A DNA stretch of 64,000 nucleotides from Corallococcus macrosporus DSM 14697 (GTDB taxonomy: Bacteria; Myxococcota; Myxococcia; Myxococcales; Myxococcaceae): the NCBI RefSeq assembly GCF_002305895.1, contig NZ_CP022203.1, positions 2,706,501-2,770,500 of the forward strand. The letters are read 5' to 3'. Every line of letters begins with the position of its first letter. Within the stretch, counting starts at the first letter, position 1. The notes beneath the pieces were generated by a model. It ran no database searches, was not told where the DNA came from, and saw only the letters and a program-made list of their open reading frames with translations. Below, in pieces: positions 1-8,598 of this stretch. The position numbers and the translations under genes are program-made.

Positions 1-123
1 GCGCGCACCGCGTCATGGGCCCGCGAAGGCGCCCGCCACCCGGGCGGCCCTGGCGCGTGCGGTACGCGACAGAAGCCGGCCCGGAAGTGTTGGCGGCCCA
101 TCGCCAGCGGGCCCCGCCGCGCT
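1..123. other. Left edge, no gene supported
   Basis: I see no convincing gene in the first 123 bases. The open frame that starts near base 15 is arginine- and proline-rich, of the kind produced by reading GC-rich DNA in the wrong frame, and runs into the 3' end of the minus-strand peptidase gene. A short GGCCC/GGGCC inverted repeat near 90-115 could be a weak terminator for that gene. Confidence 0.4.
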
Positions 124-1698
124 TCAGGCGCCGGGCGGAGCCGCCGTGCAGAGGCGCCCGTCCTCGAGCCCCGCGATGCGCTCGCGCAGCAGGCGCTCCA
201 GCTCCGGCGCGCCTTCTTCCTGGATGAACTCCAGGGCCCGGTGCTCCACCTGCCGCGCTTCCTCGCAGGCGCCGCTGCCGGCCAGGGCCAGGGCCAGCGT
301 GTCGAGGGCGTTGGGGCTCCACGGCGCGAGCGTCACCGCCCAGCGCGCCAGGGGGAGGGCCTCGGCGTTCCGGCCCTGGGTGACGAACATCCAGGCCAGC
401 TCGCGCGCCGCATTGGCGTTGCGCGGGTCGAGCCGCAAGGCCTCGCGGTAGGCGGCCTCGCGCTCCCGCGCCGCGGTGAGCTCGTGCCGCAGCGCCTTGC
501 CCAGCAGCAGCCAGGCCTCGCTCTCGTGGGGATGGGCCGCCACCGCGCTCCGGCCAATGGCCACGTGTTCGGCTTCAGGCGCGCTGCGCAGCTTCGCGGC
601 CAACGCCAGCAGCCCCGTGGGGTTCAAGCGCAGCGCCTCGTCGAGCTCGGTCTTCGCCACCTTCTTGCGGTTGGTGATGAAGGGCTCGCGGTGGGCCAGG
701 TGCGCCCCCAGCGCGGCGAGCCTGGCGCGGACGGCGTGGGACTGGGCGTCGTCGAGGACCTCCTCGATGAAGGCCATTCCGCTGGGAGGCACGGGGACGG
801 TCCGCTCCATGAAACGTCGGCCGCGCAGGTAGGTGTAGAGCAATCCGTCGAGCGAGGGAGAGGTCAGCTCGGGGAGGGCCCGCGTGAGCGCCTGGTCAGG
901 GGCGACGCCCTGGTTGAGCAGCGCCAGGTACTCCGCGAAGGGTTGGGGCCGCTCGTTCAGCAGCCAGTGCACCAGCAGCCAGCTCCCCGCGTAGTTCGCG
1001 CCGACCTCCTTGTCCTTCTCACGAGCCTCCAGGGTGCGGTCCCAGTGGAGCACCCGCTGCATCGTCCAGCCTTGCGACAGGCCCCGCTGGACGGCGTTGA
1101 GCCAGGAATGCATGAGCGCGATGGCGTGCCGGTGCGGTGCGCCGACCACGGCGCTCCGTCCGTCGTCGGAGAGACGCAGGGTCTCCAGGTACTCGGCGAG
1201 CCCCTCGGACAGCCAGCGCGGCTGACGGGTGAGGGGGTAGGCGCTCAGGTAATGGGCCAGCTCATGGTTCAGCGGCGACGACGACGCCAGCTCAAAGCCG
1301 TTGAAGGGCTGCCGCCAGGTGTCGGGCCGGCCCGACAGGACGATGAGGGCCTCGTTGTCGGAGCGGAAGAAGAAGGCGCGCACCCGGCGCGGAAAGAGGC
1401 CCTCGAACTCGCGCGGGCTCTGGAGCACGTAGACGTCCAGCTTCGTCATCTGCTGGCCCAGGGCCTGCGGCCACATCGCGGTGAGGATGGCGGTCCGCGT
1501 CCGCTCCAGGCGCCGCATGGCCACGCGGGCGTCCTCGGCGGGGAGGTCGGTGTGCAGCGTGTAGTGGTCGCTGTCCAGGCGCACCCAGGGCCGGCCACCC
1601 TCGCCCGGGCAGGTGGTGAAGCGCGGGCCCACGACGCAAGCGAGCTGGGTGGTGGAGAGCAGGGCGAGCAATGCCCCCATCGCGAGGCCGTGGCGCAC
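124..1698 (-). CDS. Exported metallopeptidase-like protein with TPR repeats
   Basis: A 524-residue protein with a hydrophobic N-terminal export signal and a Cys at about residue 21 (context TQLAC); this is a poor lipobox, so lipoprotein status is uncertain. Residues 145-149 read HELAH, an HExxH zinc-protease signature, followed about 16 residues later by WLSEGLAEY, whose Glu could be the third zinc ligand of a gluzincin. This resembles the DUF1570/peptidase MA-like families. The C-terminal third (about residues 370-500) is helical with tetratricopeptide character. Likely a periplasmic or outer-membrane-facing hydrolase; its substrate is not known. It starts about 100 bases upstream of the stop of the next minus-strand gene, so it could be cotranscribed with the acetyltransferase. 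Confidence 0.8.
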   Translation of the reverse strand: MRHGLAMGALLALLSTTQLACVVGPRFTTCPGEGGRPWVRLDSDHYTLHTDLPAEDARVAMRRLERTRTAILTAMWPQALGQQMTKLDVYVLQSPREFEGLFPRRVRAFFFRSDNEALIVLSGRPDTWRQPFNGFELASSSPLNHELAHYLSAYPLTRQPRWLSEGLAEYLETLRLSDDGRSAVVGAPHRHAIALMHSWLNAVQRGLSQGWTMQRVLHWDRTLEAREKDKEVGANYAGSWLLVHWLLNERPQPFAEYLALLNQGVAPDQALTRALPELTSPSLDGLLYTYLRGRRFMERTVPVPPSGMAFIEEVLDDAQSHAVRARLAALGAHLAHREPFITNRKKVAKTELDEALRLNPTGLLALAAKLRSAPEAEHVAIGRSAVAAHPHESEAWLLLGKALRHELTAAREREAAYREALRLDPRNANAARELAWMFVTQGRNAEALPLARWAVTLAPWSPNALDTLALALAGSGACEEARQVEHRALEFIQEEGAPELERLLRERIAGLEDGRLCTAAPPGA

Positions 1699-1798
1699 GT
1701 CGGTTGTCTCCTCGGGGAAGGGTGCGGTTCCTGGCGCACGGCCAGTCTAACGCCGGCCCCTCCACGACATAGCGTCGCATGCGCCCCTCCGCGGGGCG

Positions 1799-2290
1799 TC
1801 AGCGCGGCCCGCGCGCCGGCCGCACCATGTCGATGTGGGGAATGCCATCCTCGTCGTAGACGTCGCCCCGCGCCTGGAAGCCGAAGCCTTCGTAGAAGCG
1901 CTGGAGGTAGTGCTGCGCGCCGATGTGGATGGGGGCCTCCGGGTAGAGGCTGTCGAGCCGGGCGATGCCTTGGGCCACCAGCTCGCGCCCCAGCCCCTGC
2001 GCGCGCGCCCGCGGCGAGGTCACCACGCGGCCCAGGCTGCTCGCCTGGGGGTACTTCAAGCCGGGAGGCAGCACCCTCAGGTACGCGGCGAGCAGCCGGG
2101 CTCCTCGCGGCTCCGTGTAGAGCAGCAGGTGCTCCGCGCCCCGGTCGTATCCGTCCACGTCCTGGTAGATGGAGCGCTGCTCCACCACGAAGACCTCTTG
2201 TCGCAAGGCGAGCACGTCGTACAGCTCGTCCAGCGACAGCGCCTGGAATGACTTCCACTGCCAGCTTCGCATGAGGTGGGCGTCTAGCAT
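1799..2290 (-). CDS. ElaA-like GNAT acetyltransferase
   Basis: A 163-residue GNAT-fold protein very similar in layout to E. coli ElaA (about 150 aa). Features of that family seen here include LRQEVFVVEQ near the N terminus, the acetyl-CoA loop context GRVVTSPRARAQGLGREL, and the C-terminal YLQRFYEGFGF. The family transfers an acetyl group from acetyl-CoA to an amine; the substrate is unknown. I place the start at the ATG at 2290, because a further upstream in-frame ATG at 2332 would add only low-complexity residues; an ATG at 2272 (MRSWQWKSF) is also possible. Divergent from the AbrB-family membrane protein with under 80 bases between them. Confidence 0.85.
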   Translation of the reverse strand: MLDAHLMRSWQWKSFQALSLDELYDVLALRQEVFVVEQRSIYQDVDGYDRGAEHLLLYTEPRGARLLAAYLRVLPPGLKYPQASSLGRVVTSPRARAQGLGRELVAQGIARLDSLYPEAPIHIGAQHYLQRFYEGFGFQARGDVYDEDGIPHIDMVRPARGPR

Positions 2291-2365
2291 GGGTAAGCGG
2301 CCGGGGCCTTCCTCGGCGGACGCGTGGCGCATTCACCCTGCTTCATTGGTACTTTCGGCGCCGTG

Positions 2366-3418
2366 ATGCGCAGCCGTACTCGCCGCGTGGTGGCCGTGAG
2401 CCTGGCTTCGCTGCTCGCCGCGGGGCTCGCGGAGCTCGCCCACCTGCCTGCCGGAGCGCTGCTGGGCTCGATGCTGGTGTCCATTGCCGCTTCGCTGACG
2501 CTGTCCGTGCATGCCCCGCTCCCGCGCGGGGGGCTGCTGGTGGCGCAGTCGGTGCTGGGCGGCGCGCTGTGTTCGTCCTTCACGCCGGAGGCCTGGAGCG
2601 CGCTCGCGGACAACTGGGCCGTGTCGCTGGCCGCGGTGGTGGGGGTGGTGGCCGTGGCGCAGGGCGTGGCGCTGGTGTGCGCGAGGCTGGGGCACCTGGA
2701 CCCGCGCACCGCCACCCTGGGGCTGATGCCAGGCGGCGCGTCCGCCATGGTGGCGCTGAGCGACGAGCTGGGCGCGGACGCTCGGCTGGTGACGCTCTTC
2801 CAGTATGTGCGCCTGTGCATCGTGATTCTCGTGGCCGTGGCGGTGGGACGTTGGGCGGGGGACACGCCGGAGGTGGCCGTGGCTCGCGCGGCGGACCTGC
2901 CTGGCTCGCCGTCGCCGCTGTGGGCGTGGCTGACGACGGCGGCGGTGTCCGCCGTGGGCGGTGTCCTGGGGCACTACCTGAAGCTGCCGGCCGGGGCCTT
3001 CCTGGGGCCCGTGTTGCTGGGCATCCCGCTCACGGCCATGGGCCTGCCCGTGGGGGCGTGGCCTCCGGGTGTCCTCGCGCTGGGGTTGTGGGCGCTGGGC
3101 GTGCGCGTGGGCAGCCAGTTCGATGCGTCGGCGGCGCGGGAGCTGAAGCGGGTCGCCCACGTCGCGCTCGCGGCGTCGGTGGCGATGGTGTTGGGGTGCC
3201 TGCTGCTGGCCTGGGGCTGGTCCGCCGCCGCGGGCGTGGACCTCATCACCACCTACTTCGCGACCTCGCCCGGTGGCGCCGACTCCGTCCTGGCCATCGC
3301 GTTGGGCACGCGTGCCACCCTGTCCGTCGTCCTGGCGGTCCAGGTGGGGCGGGTGTTGTTGATCTTCCTGGTCGCGCCGACGCTCCTTCGCAGGCTGTCG
3401 CCGTCCCGGGACGCTTGA
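2366..3418 (+). CDS. AbrB-family membrane protein (putative transporter)
   Basis: About 350 residues, almost entirely hydrophobic, with two homologous halves of transmembrane helices. Repeated motifs LPAGALLGSML and LPAGAFLGPVLLG plus LMPGGASAMVAL and TSPGGADSVLA mark the AbrB/PF05145 family, named after an ammonia-monooxygenase-linked gene and not related to the DNA-binding AbrB. Probably an inner-membrane transporter or regulator of unknown substrate. Start chosen at 2366 (MRSRTRR) because the positively charged N terminus then leads straight into the first membrane helix; an in-frame ATG at 2324 would add 14 residues. Confidence 0.8.
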   Translation: MRSRTRRVVAVSLASLLAAGLAELAHLPAGALLGSMLVSIAASLTLSVHAPLPRGGLLVAQSVLGGALCSSFTPEAWSALADNWAVSLAAVVGVVAVAQGVALVCARLGHLDPRTATLGLMPGGASAMVALSDELGADARLVTLFQYVRLCIVILVAVAVGRWAGDTPEVAVARAADLPGSPSPLWAWLTTAAVSAVGGVLGHYLKLPAGAFLGPVLLGIPLTAMGLPVGAWPPGVLALGLWALGVRVGSQFDASAARELKRVAHVALAASVAMVLGCLLLAWGWSAAAGVDLITTYFATSPGGADSVLAIALGTRATLSVVLAVQVGRVLLIFLVAPTLLRRLSPSRDA

Positions 3419-3545
3419 GCACGCCGCTGGCCGGGGAGCAGGCGGCCAGACGTGAGCGCACGGAGGCAGGTGTGCGCCCGCGAGGTCCCTGTCGAAGGCG
3501 GACGTCCGGCGCGGCCAGGGACGCGCGGTTAGTATGTAGGCCGCG

Positions 3546-4409
3546 ATGACTGCCCCGCCTGACGCCCTGCCTGCCGCGAGCCTCACCCCGAGCGTGGAGG
3601 CGCTGGTCTCATTGCTCAAGCGCCGCAGCACGGTGGTGCTCACCGGAGCGGGGTGCAGCACGGAGTCAGGCATCCCCGACTACCGGGGGCCCGGGACTCG
3701 GGCGCGGGCGCGCAACCCCATCCAGCACCGCGAGTTCCTCACGCGGCCCGAGGTCCGGGCGCGCTACTGGGCGCGCAGCCTGATGGGCTGGCCGCGATTC
3801 TCCTCGGCCCGGCCCAACGCGGCGCACGCGGCGCTGGCGACGCTGGAGCAGGCGGGCCATGTCCGGGGCCTCATCACCCAGAACGTGGACCGGCTGCACC
3901 ATGCCGCGGGCAGCTCGCGGGTGATTGAGCTGCACGGCGCGCTGGCGCGGGTCCGCTGCCTGGCGTGCGGCGCGCAGGAGTCGCGCGAGGCGTTGCAGGC
4001 GCGCCTGCTGGCGCTCAACCCGGGCTTCTCCCACGAGGTGCTGGCGTTGCGGCCGGACGGCGACGCGGACCTGACCTCCGAGCAGCTCTCCTCCTTTCAG
4101 GTCCCCGCGTGCCTGGCGTGTGGTGGCACGCTCAAGCCGGACGTCGTCTTCTTCGGAGACAACGTGCCGGTGCCCACCGTGGAGTCGGCGTTCGCCCTGC
4201 TGGAGGAGGGCGACGCGCTGCTGGTGGTGGGCTCCTCGCTGGCCATCTTCTCCGGCTATCGCTTCCTGGTGCGCGCGTCGGAGCGCCGCATGCCCATCGC
4301 CATCCTCAACCTGGGGGAGTGCCGGGGCGTGGAGCTGGCGGACGTACACCTGGAGGCCCGGGCGGGGGATGCGCTCCCCCGGCTCGCGGCGGCGCTGGCC
4401 CTGCGCTGA
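3546..4409 (+). CDS. Sir2-family NAD-dependent protein deacylase
   Basis: A 287-residue sirtuin. Motifs in order: GAGCSTESGIPDYRG (NAD pocket, about residue 34), TQNVDRLH, the catalytic His in ELHG (residue 130), two Cys pairs for structural zinc (CLACG, then CLACGG), VVGSSL and NLG. The GAGxSTESGIPDYR form is typical of class II (SIRT4-like) sirtuins, which remove acyl groups from lysines using NAD+. Cytoplasmic, no signal peptide. It stands alone: the upstream AbrB-family gene ends 127 bases earlier and the next gene is convergent. Confidence 0.93.
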   Translation: MTAPPDALPAASLTPSVEALVSLLKRRSTVVLTGAGCSTESGIPDYRGPGTRARARNPIQHREFLTRPEVRARYWARSLMGWPRFSSARPNAAHAALATLEQAGHVRGLITQNVDRLHHAAGSSRVIELHGALARVRCLACGAQESREALQARLLALNPGFSHEVLALRPDGDADLTSEQLSSFQVPACLACGGTLKPDVVFFGDNVPVPTVESAFALLEEGDALLVVGSSLAIFSGYRFLVRASERRMPIAILNLGECRGVELADVHLEARAGDALPRLAAALALR

Positions 4410-4428
4410 CGGGAGGCGGGGCGGCCCG

Positions 4429-5295
4429 TCACTTCACGTCGTAGACCTTGCGGACCGGTGTCCCGCCGCGCTCGATGTCGAGCTCGAGGTGCGGCGAGCC
4501 CCGCAGGAGCGCGAAGGCCTCCAGGGCTCTTTCAGGCGTTTCGAGCGAGACGCCATTGATGCGCCGGAGCACGTCACCGGACTGGAGGCCGAGCTGCTCG
4601 TAGAGCGAGCCCTTCCTGACGGAGAAGACCTTGAAGCCCTGGGGCTTGCCGTCGCGGAAGGCCGGCACCACGCGGGCCTGGGTGAGCAGCCCGTCCATGT
4701 TGGCGAGCGCGTCCTCGATGGTGTTTCGGGACACTTCGTAGGCGTGCTCGCCCACCGCGCGGATGCCGGTATTCGTGGGGACCGCGTTCGCCAGGACGGG
4801 CGCGGGGGGAACGCCTCCCTCGTTGTCGGCGTGGATGAACTCCTCGCGGCCGTTGATGGAGAAGGTGATGCGCTCCCGCTCGATGGTGACGATGCGCGCG
4901 CCCAGCAGTTCGTCGCCGGTCATCACGCTCCGGATGCGTTTCGACTCCAGGTCCTCGACCGAGGCGAGCGACCACTTCGAGTCGTTCGCCACCAACGTGC
5001 CGAGCAGCTTCACGCGCAGGGAGGTGTTCAGCGAGGCCGCGCTGGAGCCCGGGGCTTCTTGCTTCGGTGCGTCGAGCGACAGTCCCGTGAGCTTCGCCAG
5101 TCGCGTGTCACTCAAGCCCGCAGGGGACCGCGCCTCCGGCCCCCGCCGTGCGGTGGGGGCGTCCTTCGAGTCTCCCGGGGACGGGGTGATTGCGGACTCC
5201 ACGAGCAGGTGGGTCGTGCTCGCGAGCACCAGCATCGCGAGCGCGATGAACGTCGTGGTGACGAGCCAGAAATACTTCCGGAGAAAAGGAGCCAT
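4429..5295 (-). CDS. gspC: GspC-like type II secretion inner-membrane protein
   Basis: 288 residues: a short cytoplasmic N terminus, one membrane helix (about 7-30), a proline/serine-rich linker, a homology-region beta domain (VKLLGTLVANDSKWSLASV) and a C-terminal PDZ domain with LGLQSGDVLRRINGVSL. This is the layout of GspC, which links the outer-membrane secretin GspD to the inner-membrane platform of the type II secretion system. I chose the ATG at 5295 (MAPFLRKYFW) because residues further upstream look non-coding. No other gsp gene lies in the window, so it is an orphan here; myxobacteria often scatter these genes. Confidence 0.82.
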   Translation of the reverse strand: MAPFLRKYFWLVTTTFIALAMLVLASTTHLLVESAITPSPGDSKDAPTARRGPEARSPAGLSDTRLAKLTGLSLDAPKQEAPGSSAASLNTSLRVKLLGTLVANDSKWSLASVEDLESKRIRSVMTGDELLGARIVTIERERITFSINGREEFIHADNEGGVPPAPVLANAVPTNTGIRAVGEHAYEVSRNTIEDALANMDGLLTQARVVPAFRDGKPQGFKVFSVRKGSLYEQLGLQSGDVLRRINGVSLETPERALEAFALLRGSPHLELDIERGGTPVRKVYDVK

Positions 5296-5674
5296 GGCCG
5301 CGTGCCTCTTCGTGCAGGAGTGACACGCGGCCCTTGAGCAAGCCTGGGGCCAGGGCGTTCCTGGGCACGCCGTCACTCTGCGTGTCAGCTCCACCGTGGC
5401 GGCGCCCTGGCCATTCCTGTCACGGAGGCGCGATGGTCCCGTGACAGGCTGTCAGGGTGTTTTTGACAGACGTGTCACGCGTTGCGCATCGCGTCATGGT
5501 GAGTTTGGTATTTGTGGAAATGAACAGGAATGGCGGATGCTGGCGTCCCGTCAGAATTGACAATTCCGATACCGGCGTTTGTCTGGGCTTGGGGCAACTT
5601 CAATTCGCAGCGGCCGAAAATCGTCCATATCCCCCCGCCCCAATGTCTCAACTGGGTGACGAAAGGTTTTGGCC
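5296..5674. other. Long intergenic region with many TGTCA/TGACA half-sites
   Basis: A 379-base gap between divergent genes, less GC-rich than its surroundings toward the right end. It contains eight copies of TGTCA or its complement TGACA (5321, 5383, 5418, 5442, 5450, 5464, 5473, 5558), several arranged as inverted repeats: CTGTCACGG (5417-5425) faces CCGTGACAG (5439-5447), and TGACA-GACG-TGTCA spans 5464-5477. A -35-like TTGACA lies at 5557-5562. I infer an operator region controlling the hydrolase gene, gspC or both; no gene is visible in it. Confidence 0.55.
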
Positions 5675-7330
5675 TTGAAGACCTACTCCGTTCGCAGTGG
5701 CGACACGCTGAGCGCGCTGGCCCGCAAGTTCAATACGTCCGTGTCCGCGCTGGCGAAGGCCAACGACATCGCCGACCCGAGCAAGATTCGCGCGGGTCAG
5801 ACGCTGAGCATCCCGGACACGTTCGAGAGCGCGCCCCCGCGTGGTGGCGGCAGCACGAGGTCCGGCACGGCCAACGCTCCGGCGGGCGGCGACGACTTCA
5901 CCCCGGCGTCGACGACGACGCGCGCCGCCAACGGTCAGGTCCGCGACGACGACGGCCGGCAGTTCCCCACGTCCCGCGACGGCACGCCGATGTACAAGCA
6001 GGGCGACCCGCAGTGGGGCTCGCGGCGCCTGGGCACCGGCTCCAGCCTGTCCGCGGCGGGCTGCGCCATGACGGCCACTGCCATGGCGGTGAGCAAGATC
6101 ACCGGGCAGACCATCAACCCCGGGGAGATGGACACGTACCTGGACCGCAACAACGGCTACTCGGGCAACGCGCTCGTGTGGGGCACCGCGGCCGGCATGG
6201 GCGGGCTGGGCGCCGCGAAGCAGGCGTGGAGCCTGGACACCATCAACAGGCAGATTGACGCGGGCCGGCCGGTGGTCGTGGGCGTGGACTACAAGGCGGG
6301 CAGCGGCGGCGGCAGGAACGGCACCGACCACTGGATCACCATCACCGGCCGTGGCACGCAGAACGGCAAGCCCGTCTACTACGCGAATGACCCGGCCACG
6401 GGGAGGGAGATCACCCTCAACACCCAGGGCAGCCGTCTGTCGGGCGGCCCCCAGGGCTACAAGACGACGGGCGAGCTGGTGACCTTCTCGGGTGGCAACC
6501 CGCGCCCGGGCAACACGAACGGCGGAGGGGGCACGGGCGGCGTGGGCTCCCAGCCGCCGCCGTCCACGGGCGGCTCGGTGAAGGGCATGAAGCTGCCCGG
6601 TGGCGACCTGGAGAAGGGCGCGCGCGGCCCCGCCGTGGAGCAGCTCCAGAAGGCGCTGGTGAAGGGCGGCTACATGACCCAGGCGGAGATGAACACGGGC
6701 CCGGGCGTGTTCGGTCCTCGCACGGAGTCGGCGCTCAAGGAGTTCCAGGCCGCCAACAACGTGAACAACACGGGTTACTACGGTCCGCTGACGCGCGCGG
6801 CGTTCGAGAAGCTGGGCGCCAACGTGAGCAGCGGCGGTGGCACGCAGGGCACGGGTGGCACGCAGGGCACGGGTGGCACGCAGGGCACGGGCGGCGCGCA
6901 GGGTCCCGCGAAGGGCAACAACGACCTGAGCGGCTTCTCGTCGAACAAGTACGACAACCTCATCAACGAGATGTCGCGGAAGTACGACGTGCCCGCGCGC
7001 CTCATCAAGGCGGTCATCCAGCAGGAGTCCGCCTTCAACCCGAACGCGCGCTCGGGCGCGGGCGCGGTGGGCCTGATGCAGCTCATGCCGGGCACGGCGA
7101 GTGATTTGGGCGTCACCAACCGCGCGGACCCGCGCCAGAGCATCGAGGGCGGCACCAAGTACCTGTCGCAGCAGCTCAAGCGCTTCAACGGGGACGTGCG
7201 GCTGGCGCTCGCGGCCTACAACGCGGGCCCGGGCAACGTGAGCAAGTACGGCGGCGTGCCTCCGTTCAAGGAGACGCAGGACTACGTGCGGAAGATCACC
7301 GGCTGGTACAACGGCGCCGGCCCGGCGTAG
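5675..7330 (+). CDS. Multidomain cell-wall hydrolase: LysM, C39-like peptidase, PG-binding, lytic transglycosylase
   Basis: 551 residues from a TTG start. Domains in order: LysM (residues 2-46), C39-like papain-fold peptidase with candidate nucleophile Cys130 (AAGCAMTA) and His219 (DHWITITG), a peptidoglycan-binding-1 domain (about 308-380), a Gly/Thr repeat linker, and a C-terminal SLT lytic transglycosylase with catalytic Glu451 in QQESAFNP and LMQLMPGTA, AYNAGPGN. It should bind and cut peptidoglycan, both glycan strands and probably a peptide bond. No signal peptide precedes the LysM domain, which is odd for such an enzyme. Start: GAAAGG (5661-5666) lies eight bases before the TTG at 5675; another in-frame TTG at 5669 is too close to it. 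Export could use a dedicated system or lysis. Confidence 0.88.
   Translation: MKTYSVRSGDTLSALARKFNTSVSALAKANDIADPSKIRAGQTLSIPDTFESAPPRGGGSTRSGTANAPAGGDDFTPASTTTRAANGQVRDDDGRQFPTSRDGTPMYKQGDPQWGSRRLGTGSSLSAAGCAMTATAMAVSKITGQTINPGEMDTYLDRNNGYSGNALVWGTAAGMGGLGAAKQAWSLDTINRQIDAGRPVVVGVDYKAGSGGGRNGTDHWITITGRGTQNGKPVYYANDPATGREITLNTQGSRLSGGPQGYKTTGELVTFSGGNPRPGNTNGGGGTGGVGSQPPPSTGGSVKGMKLPGGDLEKGARGPAVEQLQKALVKGGYMTQAEMNTGPGVFGPRTESALKEFQAANNVNNTGYYGPLTRAAFEKLGANVSSGGGTQGTGGTQGTGGTQGTGGAQGPAKGNNDLSGFSSNKYDNLINEMSRKYDVPARLIKAVIQQESAFNPNARSGAGAVGLMQLMPGTASDLGVTNRADPRQSIEGGTKYLSQQLKRFNGDVRLALAAYNAGPGNVSKYGGVPPFKETQDYVRKITGWYNGAGPA
6836..6907 (+). repeat. 18-base tandem repeat in the hydrolase linker
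   Basis: Three perfect copies of GGTGGCACGCAGGGCACG (6836-6853, 6854-6871, 6872-6889) followed by a fourth, diverged copy to 6907. In frame they encode the linker repeat GGTQGT between the peptidoglycan-binding and transglycosylase domains. Copy number is likely to vary between strains by slippage. Confidence 0.95.
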
Positions 7331-7353
7331 TCCGCTGGAAGGTGCCGCACGCA

Positions 7354-7384
7354 CGGCCCGGTTCCCCGCGTGGGGACCGGGCCG
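7354..7384. terminator. Convergent GC-rich hairpin terminator
   Basis: CGGCCCGG...CCGGGCCG stem with CCCC/GGGG extension, one bulged base and a GCGT loop, sitting between the stops of the hydrolase (+) and the lipoprotein (-). There is no clear T tract on either side, so it may act as a Rho-assisted or bidirectional terminator. Confidence 0.6.
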
Positions 7385-7390
7385 TTGTCG

Positions 7391-8500
7391 TCAGGGCGTG
7401 CGGGGCACAGGCCAGAGGGCGGGCGCGTAGACGTCTGGGATGGACACCACGCGCTGCTGCGTCTTCGGGTCCCAGACGGTGGCCGCCGCGAAGCCACCGT
7501 ACGAGGTGACCAGCAGGAGCCCCTGGTCGAGCTGGAAGCCCAGGTACGCGTCCGGCGGCGTGAGGTCCTTCAAGGACACCCGCTGGTCTCCCCGGGCCCA
7601 GAGCAGGGGCTGGCTGAGCACGAGCTGCGGGCCTTCCCGCCGCGCCCGGAAGTAGAGCGTGCCGCCGGGGCCCGGCAGCTCCATCCACCAGCCTGCTCCC
7701 GCCGCGCCCGGCTCCTGGGCGTCCAGCTCCTTCGCCAGGGCTGGCGCGGCCTTGGCGCCAGGCAACCGGGTGGGCGGTGAGGCCACCCACGTGGGGGTGA
7801 GGGTCGCCTCCGCGTCGAGCAGGCCGTGCTCGGAGGGCGTGTCCTCCTCGAAGCGGGTCGCCTTGGCCTCGATGCGCTTCCAGTCCCCGTCCACCAGCCG
7901 GTACGCCATGGCCAGTCCCGGCACGCCCTGGCCCTTCGGAACGGGGAAACTCTCGCCCTGGAAGGTGATGGGGCCCTTGGCTTCGGAGGCCAGGAGGACG
8001 ATGGCCACCGGCCGGCCCTGGGCATCGAAGGCGACGCGCGACACATAGGGCTCGTTGGGGTTTCCGGCGCTGGTGCCTCCGGGCAGGGACTTCAAGTCGA
8101 GCGGCTGCCCGGACTTCGCGTCGACCTCCACCCGCCAGGCCTGGGGGACTTCCCCTTCGCCCGAGGGCCAAGTGAAGACGAGCCCCTGCCCGCCATCCGG
8201 GCTCCACGACACGGTGGAGCGGTCGCACCAGGCCTTGAAGCGGAAGACGCGGGTGGCCGTGCCCTTCAGGGGCTGCCGCATCCATTCGCAGTGTTCGCCG
8301 TCCTCGGTGGGCTTGAGGTAGCTGAGCTCCGGCTGCGCCTCGGCGGGCGGGGCGGGCTTGGGTGGAGGTGCTGGCGCGGCCTCCGCGCGGGGCGCCGTCG
8401 CCGGGGCGGGAGGCGCGGCCGGCTTCTCCTCCTTGCGGGACTGACAGCCCAGGAGGGCCACGGCGGCGAGCAGGGCGGAAGGGGTGCGGAACCGGTGCAT
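7391..8500 (-). CDS. Putative lipoprotein, function unknown
   Basis: 369 residues. The N terminus has an export signal ending in a good lipobox, LLGC at residues 16-19, followed by a long Ala/Pro-rich linker (about 25-60), typical of outer-membrane lipoproteins in this group. The rest (from about residue 65) is predicted beta-rich with no motif I recognise. It is a monocistronic gene, convergent with the cell-wall hydrolase and divergent from a methyltransferase. I cannot assign a function. Confidence 0.75.
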   Translation of the reverse strand: MHRFRTPSALLAAVALLGCQSRKEEKPAAPPAPATAPRAEAAPAPPPKPAPPAEAQPELSYLKPTEDGEHCEWMRQPLKGTATRVFRFKAWCDRSTVSWSPDGGQGLVFTWPSGEGEVPQAWRVEVDAKSGQPLDLKSLPGGTSAGNPNEPYVSRVAFDAQGRPVAIVLLASEAKGPITFQGESFPVPKGQGVPGLAMAYRLVDGDWKRIEAKATRFEEDTPSEHGLLDAEATLTPTWVASPPTRLPGAKAAPALAKELDAQEPGAAGAGWWMELPGPGGTLYFRARREGPQLVLSQPLLWARGDQRVSLKDLTPPDAYLGFQLDQGLLLVTSYGGFAAATVWDPKTQQRVVSIPDVYAPALWPVPRTP

Positions 8501-8598
8501 GAAAACCTCGGCGGTAGCGGACCTTCGATTCGGGGGCGATTGTGCACGGCCAGGAAGCCACGGAACAGGCCAGATGCCGCGATAGGCTCCGCGTCGTC

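Noticed and set aside
1446-2336. A 296-codon minus-strand frame bridging the peptidase and acetyltransferase genes
   Set aside because: It overlaps both genes out of frame and is Arg/Pro/Ala-rich without domains.
6836-6907. A CRISPR-like array
   Set aside because: The repeats are contiguous, lack spacers and lie in frame within a coding linker.
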